Part shown: positions 1 through 5,350 of the stretch, one piece after another
Layout of the letters: each line of letters starts with the position of its first letter
Numbering within the stretch: position 1 is the stretch's first letter
Origin: JAADGZ01 sp964596835
GTDB lineage: Bacteria > Pseudomonadota > Gammaproteobacteria > UBA6429 > Thiohalophilaceae
NCBI GenBank assembly: GCA_964596835.1
Contig: CAZQVV010000156.1
Location: forward strand, 1-5,377
Reading direction: 5' to 3'
Length of the DNA stretch: 5,377 bases
Position numbers and translations under genes: made by a program
The notes under the pieces: model-generated
Seen by the model: only the letters and a program-made list of their open reading frames with translations
Databases searched by the model: none
Told to the model about the DNA's origin: nothing

Positions 1-5
1 AAACC

Positions 6-27
6 ACCCCGCAGCAAGCAGCGGGGT
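6..27 (-). terminator. GC-rich hairpin, possible terminator or REP-like palindrome
   Basis: Perfect 7-bp inverted repeat, ACCCCGC at 6-12 against GCGGGGT at 21-27, with an 8-base loop. Read on the minus strand it is followed by GGTTT at the window edge, so a T-tract may continue outside; on the plus strand no T-run follows. It could end the thrS-infC transcript. However, the right arm and its flank recur at 89-104, so it may equally be a member of a dispersed palindromic repeat. The assignment as a terminator is weak; the inverted repeat itself is certain. Confidence 0.4.
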
Positions 28-104
28 ATTAATTGGTAATGTGCTGATGGGTTTCGCTTGCTCTACCCATCCTACTGTTTTTCGCTGAAAGCAGCGGGGA
101 ATTA
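16..104. repeat. Direct repeat pair AAGCAGCGGGG(T/A)ATTA
   Basis: The 16-base segment at 16-31 recurs at 89-104 with one mismatch (T27 versus A100). The first copy is the right arm and flank of the palindrome at 6-27. The second is the right arm of a shorter hairpin, CGCTG at 83-87 with CAGCG at 92-96. The two look like copies of one REP-like palindromic element, one of them degenerate, with a different palindrome (46-71) lying between them. Confidence 0.55.
46..76. repeat. REP-like palindrome GATGGGT...ACCCATC
   Basis: Inverted repeat GATGGGT at 46-52 and ACCCATC at 65-71 around a 12-base centre, with CTAC following. On the minus strand it begins GTAGGATGGGT and continues AGAGC...GCGAAACCCATC. 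From memory this resembles a dispersed intergenic palindrome seen in many proteobacterial and some cyanobacterial genomes. Only one copy is visible here, so its repetitive nature is inferred from recognition, not counted. Confidence 0.55.
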
Positions 105-145
105 CACCTTGAAAGAGATTAGGTACAATTCTTAAGTTAATTTCT

Positions 146-166
146 AACTGGAGATATTTTCCAGTT
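146..166. other. Hairpin in the region downstream of infC
   Basis: Perfect 7-bp inverted repeat, AACTGGA at 146-152 with TCCAGTT at 160-166, and a 7-base loop. No T-run follows on either strand, so it is not a typical intrinsic terminator. It lies about 30 bases past the infC stop, where the leader of rpmI-rplT would be if the usual operon continues beyond the window. A role in mRNA structure or L20 control is possible but not shown. Confidence 0.4.
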
Positions 167-188
167 GGAGATCAACCTGAGATTTCTT

Positions 189-208
189 ACCGAAGGGTTA
201 CTTTCGGT
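189..208. other. Short hairpin across the infC stop codon
   Basis: ACCGAA at 189-194 pairs with TTCGGT at 203-208 around an 8-base loop that contains the infC stop codon (198-200). The stem is only 6 bp and lacks a T-tract, so it is a weak structure. It may be part of the 3' untranslated structure of infC or may be chance. Confidence 0.25.
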
Positions 209-713
209 TCGGACCAATCACCATCACCATCTGCCGGCCTTCCAGTCTTGGAAACTGCTCGACGGAGCCATACTCTTCAAGATCGGCTGCAACCCGTTTG
301 AGTAGTTGCAGGCCCAGCTCCTGGTGCGCCATCTCGCGGCCACGAAAACGCAATGTAACTTTGGCCTTATCGCCATTTTCAAGGAAACGCTTAAGATTAC
401 GTAATTTCACATCGTAATCTCCCTTTTCGGTGCCTGGCCGGAATTTCACTTCCTTGATATGAATCTGCTTTTGCTTTTTCTTTGCAGCATGGCGTTTCTT
501 GTTCTCTTCGAACAGGAACTTGCCATAATCCATGATTCGGCAAACGGGTGGTTTGGCTTCGGGGGCCACTTCAACCAGATCCATTTCCGAGCTATCTGCT
601 AATTCCTGGGCTTCCTGAATAGACAAAACACCTGCCTGTTCTCCATCCGATGTAATGACTCGCACTTCCGGTGCTGTTATTTCCGCATTGGTGCGCGTTT
701 TCTTGGTCGCGAT
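198..713 (-). CDS. infC: Translation initiation factor IF-3
   Basis: IF-3 binds the 30S ribosomal subunit, blocks premature joining of 50S and checks start-codon/initiator-tRNA pairing. The 171-residue product has the usual two-domain layout. The N-domain ends in the family signature around residues 57-72 (PVCRIMDYGKFLFEENK). A Lys-rich linker follows (about 72-86), then a C-domain with IKEVKFRPGT and KVTLRFRGREMAH (about 118-130). I place the start at ATC, 713-711. The frame stays open from there, adding ATKKTRTNAEITAPE, which matches the conserved IF-3 N-terminus, and GGAGG at 722-726 sits 8 bases upstream. A GTG at 665 is also possible but lacks a ribosome site and loses conserved residues. 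The gene lies 3 bases after the thrS stop, in the same frame, so its translation is probably coupled or reinitiated. Rare AUU/AUC/AUA starts underlie IF-3 autoregulation in relatives. Identity is certain; the start is very likely. Confidence 0.95.
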   Translation of the reverse strand: MATKKTRTNAEITAPEVRVITSDGEQAGVLSIQEAQELADSSEMDLVEVAPEAKPPVCRIMDYGKFLFEENKKRHAAKKKQKQIHIKEVKFRPGTEKGDYDVKLRNLKRFLENGDKAKVTLRFRGREMAHQELGLQLLKRVAADLEEYGSVEQFPRLEGRQMVMVIGPNRK

Positions 714-726
714 ATTTTAACCCTCC
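711..726 (-). promoter_or_regulatory. infC ribosome binding site and ATC start codon
   Basis: On the minus strand, GGAGG (726-722) precedes ATC (713-711) by 8 bases; the thrS stop TAA (719-717) lies between them. No ATG, GTG or TTG exists in frame between the thrS stop and 665. The Shine-Dalgarno sequence and protein conservation therefore point to ATC as initiator, presumably decoded as formyl-methionine. Confidence 0.8.
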
Positions 727-2642
727 AAATGACTACGGCCGCGGCTCGCGATTTCTTCCGTGATTTTCCCGGTGAATGACGCTAATGTCATCCCGCCCAG
801 ATCCTCACCGCTTCGCGTGCGCACGGCCACAGTTGAATTTTCGACTTCCCTGTCTCCAACAATCAGGAGATAGGGCATTTTCTGTAACGTGTGTTCGCGG
901 ATCTTAAAGCCTACCTTCTCATTTCTCAAGTCGGCAATGGCTCGAATACCCTGTTTTTGCAGTTTTTCTGTCACGCTCTGCACATAAGCCGCCTGATTAT
1001 CGGTAATTCCCATCACCACGACCTGATTGGGTGATAACCATAGCGGAAAGGCGCCCGCATAATGCTCAATCAAAATACCGATAAAACGTTCCAGCGAACC
1101 CAGGATGGCGCGATGCAGCATCACCGGAATCTGACGTGACCCGTCCTCAGCCACGTACTGGGCATCCAGGCGTCCCGGCATGTTGAAATCCACCTGAATG
1201 GTGCCACACTGCCAGATCCGATCCAGACAGTCCCGCAGGGAAAATTCAATTTTCGGCCCGTAAAACGCGCCCTCGCCCGGCTGTAAATCCCATTCCAGAT
1301 CCGTGGCGTTGAGCGCCGTGGCCAAGGCTGCCTCGGCTTTGTCCCAGACTTCGTCCGGCCCTACCCGTTTTTCCGGGCGGGTGGAGAGTTTGATAATGAC
1401 ATCCTCGAAACCGAAATCCCGGTACACCTCGAACAGCAGATCGATAAAGTCCGAAACTTCATCCTGGATCTGATCTTCGGTACAGAAAATATGTGCATCA
1501 TCCTGGGTGAAGCCGCGCACGCGCATCAGCCCATGCAGGGTGCCGGACGGCTCGTTACGATGGCAGGAACCAAACTCGGCCATGCGTAACGGCAGGTCGC
1601 GGTAGCTCTTGAGTCCCTGATTATAAATCTGGATGTGACAGGGACAATTCATCGGCTTGACCGCATACTCGCGGTTTTCCGAATGGGTAGTGAACATGTC
1701 GTCCTTGAATTTGTCCCAGTGGCCGGATTTCTCCCACAGCACCCGATCCGCCAGATTCGGTGTGCGCACTTCACCGTAACCATGCTGTCTCAGCAGCTTG
1801 CGTATATATTGCTCAATTTCCTGATACAACACCCAGCCGTTGTCGTGCCAGAAAATCATGCCCGGCGCTTCTTCCTGCGAGTGAAACAGATCCAGCTGCC
1901 GACCCAACTTGCGATGATCGCGTTTCTCGGCTTCTTCCAGATGATGCAGATAGCCCTTGAGCGCCTTTTTATCACCCCAGGCGGTACCATAAATGCGTTG
2001 CAGCATTTCATTGTTGGAATCACCACGCCAATAGGCACCAGCCAGCTTCATCAATTTGAAAGCCTTGATTTTACCGGTGGACGGCACATGCGGCCCACGG
2101 CAGAGATCGGTAAACTCACCCTGTTTATATAAAGATAGATCCTGATCCTCGGGAATGGATTCGATAATTTCAGCTTTGTAGCTTTCACCCAGATCGCGGA
2201 AATAACGGATCGCCTCGTCACGCGACAGCACGGAACGCTCGACAGGAATATCCTGCTTCACCAGCTCCTTCATTTTTTTCTCGATCACGGCCAGATCGGC
2301 TTCGGCAAAGGGTTCATCGCGGGCGAAATCGTAATAGAAACCGTTATCCACTACCGGTCCAATGGTTACCTGGGTATCGGGAAAGAGCTGCTTCACCGCC
2401 TGCGCCATTAAGTGCGCAGCAGAATGGCGAATGATTTCCAACCCTTCCGCATCCCGATCAGTAATCAACGAAAGCGAAACATCTCGGTCGATAACATGGC
2501 TGGCATCCACCAGTTGCTCATCTACCTTACCGGCCAGAGTTGCGCGCGCCAGACCGGCGCCGATATCGGCCGCTATCTCCATCACGGTAACAGAGTGATC
2601 AAACTCGCGTTTCGAGCCATCAGGAAGTGTAATCTCGGGCAT
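717..2642 (-). CDS. thrS: Threonyl-tRNA synthetase
   Basis: Class II cytoplasmic enzyme that joins threonine to tRNA-Thr using ATP and hydrolyses mischarged Ser-tRNA-Thr. At 641 residues it is full length (E. coli has 642). The order is a TGS domain (about 1-62); an editing domain with its metal-site-like residues H73, H77, C181 and H185 (HSAAH and CRGPH); the class II core (about 243-535); and a C-terminal anticodon-binding domain (about 536-641). The catalytic zinc ligands are C333 (in MNCPCH), H384 (in DDAHIF) and H510 (in VMLHRAI). Motif 2 lies around 353-378 (FGSCHRNE, then LMRVRGFTQDD) and motif 3 around 506-527. The ATG has AAGGTG (2654-2649) 6 bases upstream. It is first in the operon with infC. 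The leader carries an anticodon-arm mimic (2665-2685), so ThrRS probably represses its own translation. No defects seen. Confidence 0.98.
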   Translation of the reverse strand: MPEITLPDGSKREFDHSVTVMEIAADIGAGLARATLAGKVDEQLVDASHVIDRDVSLSLITDRDAEGLEIIRHSAAHLMAQAVKQLFPDTQVTIGPVVDNGFYYDFARDEPFAEADLAVIEKKMKELVKQDIPVERSVLSRDEAIRYFRDLGESYKAEIIESIPEDQDLSLYKQGEFTDLCRGPHVPSTGKIKAFKLMKLAGAYWRGDSNNEMLQRIYGTAWGDKKALKGYLHHLEEAEKRDHRKLGRQLDLFHSQEEAPGMIFWHDNGWVLYQEIEQYIRKLLRQHGYGEVRTPNLADRVLWEKSGHWDKFKDDMFTTHSENREYAVKPMNCPCHIQIYNQGLKSYRDLPLRMAEFGSCHRNEPSGTLHGLMRVRGFTQDDAHIFCTEDQIQDEVSDFIDLLFEVYRDFGFEDVIIKLSTRPEKRVGPDEVWDKAEAALATALNATDLEWDLQPGEGAFYGPKIEFSLRDCLDRIWQCGTIQVDFNMPGRLDAQYVAEDGSRQIPVMLHRAILGSLERFIGILIEHYAGAFPLWLSPNQVVVMGITDNQAAYVQSVTEKLQKQGIRAIADLRNEKVGFKIREHTLQKMPYLLIVGDREVENSTVAVRTRSGEDLGGMTLASFTGKITEEIASRGRSHLEG

Positions 2643-2648
2643 ATCAGC

Positions 2649-2654
2649 ACCTTT
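2649..2654 (-). promoter_or_regulatory. thrS Shine-Dalgarno sequence
   Basis: AAGGTG on the minus strand, 6 bases before the ATG at 2642-2640. It fixes the start and lies 10 bases downstream of the operator hairpin, close enough that a synthetase bound to the hairpin would hinder 30S loading. Confidence 0.75.
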
Positions 2655-2664
2655 TCAGCCAGTG

Positions 2665-2685
2665 GTGGTCCTTACCAAAGACCAC
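2665..2685 (-). promoter_or_regulatory. thrS translational operator: tRNA-Thr(GGU) anticodon-arm mimic
   Basis: On the minus-strand mRNA, GUGGUC (2685-2680) pairs with GACCAC (2670-2665), and a U-G pair (2679/2671) closes the helix. The loop is then exactly seven bases, UUGGUAA (2678-2672). With anticodon numbering this gives U33, GGU at 34-36 and A37, the threonine anticodon in its proper place. The hairpin lies 23-43 bases before the thrS start. In E. coli, operator domain 2 of thrS is a comparable anticodon-arm mimic that ThrRS binds to block ribosome access, with tRNA-Thr competing. The structure is read directly; the regulatory role follows from that precedent. Confidence 0.8.
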
Positions 2686-2705
2686 ATGAGGCGTCATTAT
2701 TTTCT

Positions 2706-2736
2706 GGGTTTGCTAGAGACAGGTAAACCCTCTAGC
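2706..2736 (-). promoter_or_regulatory. Second stem-loop of the thrS leader (candidate operator domain 4)
   Basis: GCTAGAG (2736-2730 on the minus strand) pairs perfectly with CTCTAGC (2718-2712) around an 11-base loop, about 70-94 bases before the thrS start. An alternative stem, GGGTTT (2730-2725) with AAACCC (2711-2706), uses bases of that loop and those just past the first stem. An A-rich stretch of about 20 bases without obvious pairing separates this element from the anticodon mimic. That order matches the E. coli operator (hairpin, single-stranded linker, hairpin). The loop carries no clear threonine anticodon, so the equivalence rests on position. Confidence 0.5.
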
Positions 2737-2772
2737 GTATTGACGGGTGTTAAATCTGGATTCCGCAACCGA

Positions 2773-2802
2773 CCGCTTAATATAATCAACGACTTAAAGC
2801 GG
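2773..2802 (-). other. Upstream hairpin in the thrS leader
   Basis: CCGCTT at 2773-2778 pairs with AAGCGG at 2797-2802, and two further pairs are possible beyond a one-base bulge; the 18-base interior is AT-rich. If the promoter at 2820-2848 is correct, this is near the 5' end of the thrS mRNA. On the plus strand CTTTT follows it, so a weak plus-strand terminator is another reading, though no plus-strand gene ends here. Confidence 0.3.
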
Positions 2803-2819
2803 CTTTTAGCGAAAGGCGC

Positions 2820-2848
2820 ACTTTACAGGAATCGGGGTTATCCGTAAA
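2820..2848 (-). promoter_or_regulatory. Candidate thrS promoter
   Basis: On the minus strand, TTTACG (2848-2843) and TAAAGT (2825-2820) are 17 bases apart, each matching four of six sigma-70 consensus bases. Transcription would start near 2813, giving a leader of about 170 bases that includes both operator hairpins. The boxes partly overlap an inverted repeat, CTTTAC (2821-2826) with GTAAAG (2844-2849), which could be a binding site or could make the match coincidental. A second candidate is an extended -10, TGCTATCTT, at 2859-2851, without a good -35. Confidence 0.3.
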
Positions 2849-2850
2849 GC

Positions 2851-3168
2851 AAGATAGCACAGAGATCCATCTGAGATGAAAAGCTTCTACAGGGCAAGAT
2901 CATATTTGGTCAGGGGGACTGGAACCGAAAAAGATGCTGGCGCGACGGCATCAGATCGTCAACGAACAAGATCATACTCAGCGAGAAGATCCCCGTTCAC
3001 GTCAAACACCCGTATAAAACCAGCCTGAAACTGCCATCATAGGTGATCGGACAGAAGAAGTAATGAAATTGGACTATGGGCCGCTATATCGACCAGATGG
3101 TCAAAATTAATTGTTCATCCAGAAAATACGCATCAATCAATGCTAATCAACAAGGCTGAAACAATTTT
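2851..3168. other. Gene-free stretch between thrS leader and binding-protein gene
   Basis: I see no gene here. Reading frames are short. The longest plus-strand stretch, about 2890-3042, encodes some 50 residues without a start codon in good context or a family I recognise. A 10-base direct repeat, CAAGATCATA, occurs at 2895-2904 and 2967-2976. Composition up to about 3090 resembles the left-hand genes and then becomes AT-rich. No tRNA, CRISPR array or clear IS end is visible. The promoter of the right-hand pair should lie near 3090-3160, but I find no convincing -35/-10 pair. The segment may be decayed coding DNA, but nothing identifies it. Confidence 0.4.
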
Positions 3169-3960
3169 ATGTTGCGCTATATTTCTGTTTTTTTGACTGT
3201 TTTAGCACTAAGTTACTCCATGAATCTTTTCGCAAAAGATTATCGTATTAGTGTTGCGCGGCTTCCTCTATATAGTGAAAGTGCCAATAAAGGAATATTG
3301 ATTGATATTCTGAAAGCTATGGATAAAGAATATAAAGGAGGAAAATTCATTATTCAGGTTTATCCTTTCCAACGGTCAATTGAGAACGTCATTAATGGGC
3401 GGGCAGACTTTCATTTTCCTACAATTGGCTCTCATATCTGGTCAAGAGAAAATGATAAATTTGAACGAAAATTAAATAAACTGGGTATCCGCCGCTCATC
3501 AGTAAGTCTGACTAAAACCCATTTTGCCCTGTATAGCAACCGTGATAAACCTCCTCTGGATATTCACCATCTCGAACAATACCGAATTGAAACCGATAGT
3601 GCCCATACAATATTCTTTAATCCAAGGGTACAGGGAACAACCTGTTTGCCCTGCAGTGTAAGAAAATTATCTGCCGGCAGAATAGATGGTTTGATTTTTG
3701 CTGCTCGGGAAATCGACGGAATGATTAAAAAAGCCCATATAAAAAATATTCGTCGACAAAATTATAAAATATTCGGTTCAAAATTTATTCTACCCTTAGG
3801 TCCAAAAGGAGACGCAATAGATAAACTGCTTGCCAGACTGATAAAAAAAATGATAGAAGACGGTACCTTAAAAAAAGTAGCAAAACCTTATAGTGATTAT
3901 TTCGAAAAAAACTTTTCCGCTCCTTATTTGCCTACTCTCCAGGATATAAAAAATCGATAA
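3169..3960 (+). CDS. Periplasmic solute-binding-like protein (SBP_bac_3-like)
   Basis: A 263-residue protein with a classic signal peptide: positive start (MLRY), hydrophobic core at about 5-21 and a likely cleavage after A22 (NLFA/KD). There is no lipobox, so the mature protein should be soluble in the periplasm. The rest resembles family-3 extracellular solute-binding proteins: GILIDILKAM (42-51), INGRADFHFP (75-84), a second-lobe SAGRIDGLIFAAREIDG (168-184) and the terminal IEDGTLKKVAKPYSDYF (229-245). A CxxC pair, C159 and C162, may form a disulfide. The ATG is the first in-frame start after a TGA at 3157; only AAGG, 13 bases upstream, resembles a ribosome site. No permease or ATPase is adjacent. 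A diguanylate cyclase gene follows within a few bases, suggesting a sensory rather than transport role. The ligand is unknown. The gene is AT-rich compared with thrS. Confidence 0.8.
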   Translation: MLRYISVFLTVLALSYSMNLFAKDYRISVARLPLYSESANKGILIDILKAMDKEYKGGKFIIQVYPFQRSIENVINGRADFHFPTIGSHIWSRENDKFERKLNKLGIRRSSVSLTKTHFALYSNRDKPPLDIHHLEQYRIETDSAHTIFFNPRVQGTTCLPCSVRKLSAGRIDGLIFAAREIDGMIKKAHIKNIRRQNYKIFGSKFILPLGPKGDAIDKLLARLIKKMIEDGTLKKVAKPYSDYFEKNFSAPYLPTLQDIKNR

Positions 3961-3964
3961 TGTG

Positions 3965-5245
3965 ATGTTTAAATTTAAAGAAGTTTCTCCCTTATCACGT
4001 CGTTTATTGATCACCATTCTGTTTTCCAGCTCAATAGTTACACTTATTATTACCGCAATGCAGCTTACACTGGATTATAAAAATGACATTAATCTAATTA
4101 AAAACCGACTTGGCCAAATCAGAGAAAGTGTTGTCAAGCCAATGGCGAACAGCGTCTGGAATTTTAATAAAAAGCAATACAACATTCAATTACAGGGAAT
4201 ATTGAACCTGGATGATATTGTGTTTGTAGAAATAAAGAATCAGGAGGGTAAGTTAATTATTAAAAAAGGAAAACCCCAGACAAAGCAAACAATCAGCAAG
4301 ACCTTCCCACTAGTTGCTCATGACTTTGGCAAGGAAAACTATGTGGGACAATTAACGGTTATTGCCAGTTTATCAAACGTGTATAAAAATTTAATGGATA
4401 AAGTATTAATCATACTTGCCTCTCAAGCAATAAAAACTATTTTAATCTCAACAGTAATTGTTTTTGCTTTTTATTACCTGGTCACCCGGCATTTACGAGA
4501 CATCTCTCAATATACTCGTAATTTTGATCTTGATGATCCATCTGATTGTTGCTTAAACCGCGCACAACCCAGGGAACATGATGAACTGAATTATATCGTT
4601 AATTCCTTAAATAACCTGAAGAAAGCCTTGAAGGAACAGCATGAAAATATAGTTACCCTAAATAAAAACCTGGAAAAAACTGTCCGGAAAAGAACGCAGG
4701 CATTGACAGAAAAACAGAAACTGCTAGAGAAACTCGCTACCCATGACTCCTTAACGAACCTGTACAATCGGCGAAAATTTGATGATTTGTTTGAGCAGCA
4801 ATGGCAGTATACTAAACGAAACAGTACAAATTTTTCTTTGGCAATTATTGATATTGATTATTTTAAAAACTATAACGATAACTATGGACATGAAAAAGGC
4901 GATGAAGCATTAAAACAGGTTGCCCATGCGCTGATTAATTCAGTAAAACGCCCTCAGGATAGCATTTCGAGGTTCGGGGGTGAGGAGTTTGTGTTATTAC
5001 TGCCCGAAATTAATATGGAAGGTTTTTGTCATGTATTACAGAATGTTAAAAATAATATTAACAAACTAAATATCACGCATGAAAAATCAGTAGTCTTCAA
5101 TAAATTAACGGTAACTATTGGTGGCGTGTTAGGTATCCCTTCTCAGGAAAACAGTCAGCAGCATTTTTTTTCTGAGGCCGACAAAAATCTATACCAGGGC
5201 AAAAAACAAGGTAGAAATCAAATCGTAGTAACACAATTAAACTAA
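3965..5245 (+). CDS. Membrane-bound GGDEF diguanylate cyclase with periplasmic sensor
   Basis: Makes the second messenger c-di-GMP from two GTP. Numbered from the alternative GTG at 3962 (427 residues): first membrane segment about 14-36; extracytoplasmic sensor about 37-147 (Cache/CHASE-like in pattern, with VWNFN and a DDIVFVEIKNQEGK strand pair); second membrane segment about 148-174; HAMP-like linker 175-225; coiled coil about 222-262; GGDEF domain 262-425. The active site is intact: DID at D297-D299, N305, D314 and GGEEF at 339-343. RPQD at 330-333 lies five residues before GGEEF and is the RxxD inhibitory site, so product feedback is expected. No EAL domain. I prefer ATG 3965 (426 residues); GTG 3962 adds one residue. 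There is no good Shine-Dalgarno sequence, and the start is 4 bases after the upstream stop, so translation is probably coupled. AT-rich like its partner. Enzyme class is certain; the signal is unknown. Confidence 0.92.
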   Translation: MFKFKEVSPLSRRLLITILFSSSIVTLIITAMQLTLDYKNDINLIKNRLGQIRESVVKPMANSVWNFNKKQYNIQLQGILNLDDIVFVEIKNQEGKLIIKKGKPQTKQTISKTFPLVAHDFGKENYVGQLTVIASLSNVYKNLMDKVLIILASQAIKTILISTVIVFAFYYLVTRHLRDISQYTRNFDLDDPSDCCLNRAQPREHDELNYIVNSLNNLKKALKEQHENIVTLNKNLEKTVRKRTQALTEKQKLLEKLATHDSLTNLYNRRKFDDLFEQQWQYTKRNSTNFSLAIIDIDYFKNYNDNYGHEKGDEALKQVAHALINSVKRPQDSISRFGGEEFVLLLPEINMEGFCHVLQNVKNNINKLNITHEKSVVFNKLTVTIGGVLGIPSQENSQQHFFSEADKNLYQGKKQGRNQIVVTQLN

Positions 5246-5277
5246 ATATCTGTTTCGAATACCAGTACACTTGTAAA

Positions 5278-5320
5278 TTTTCACGTTCGTGGTGAGCTTG
5301 TCGAACCATGAGCGTGAAAA
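5278..5320. repeat. Long imperfect palindrome with TTCGACAAGCT core
   Basis: TTTTCACG (5278-5285) pairs with CGTGAAAA (5313-5320). The helix continues inward from 5286-5293 with 5305-5312, two of those pairs being G-T, giving about 16 bp around an 11-base loop. The loop and inner arm contain AGCTTGTCGAA (5295-5305), the reverse complement of the TTCGACAAGCT motif repeated further right. This resembles a dispersed intergenic repeat found in many bacterial genomes. Lying about 30 bases past the cyclase stop, it may also stabilise or end that mRNA, though no T-run follows. Confidence 0.65.
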
Positions 5321-5350
5321 TGCTGTGAATAGAGCGCTTAGTCTATTTAT

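Noticed and set aside
663..665. GTG as the infC start
   Set aside because: No Shine-Dalgarno sequence precedes it, and it would remove conserved N-terminal residues that are encoded in frame after ATC at 713.
1635..2132. Plus-strand 165-codon frame inside thrS
   Set aside because: It is antisense to strongly conserved catalytic sequence of ThrRS; the opposite-strand frame is a by-product of thrS codon use.
2362..2726. Overlapping plus-strand frames antisense to the thrS 5' end
   Set aside because: No ribosome site and no recognisable family; they mirror the TGS and editing-domain coding sequence.
2706..2736. Classical H-type pseudoknot from the two overlapping stems of the thrS leader
   Set aside because: The connecting loops would be zero bases on both sides of a 7-bp stem, which is not sterically reasonable; the pairings are better seen as alternatives.
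2662..2847. Plus-strand 61-codon frame in the thrS leader
   Set aside because: It lies over the thrS operator hairpins and promoter region, has no ribosome site and resembles no protein I know.
2740..2850. tRNA gene upstream of thrS
   Set aside because: Short stems are present but there is no T-loop GTTCGA-type sequence, no acceptor stem pairing and no cloverleaf.
2895..2976. CRISPR-like repeat (CAAGATCATA twice)
   Set aside because: Only two copies of 10 bases, not palindromic, with no regular spacing and no cas genes.
5115..5309. Minus-strand 64-codon frame beginning MVRQAHHER
   Set aside because: It is antisense to the end of the cyclase gene, and its N-terminus is a translation of the TTCGACAAGCT-type repeat, a common source of false gene calls.
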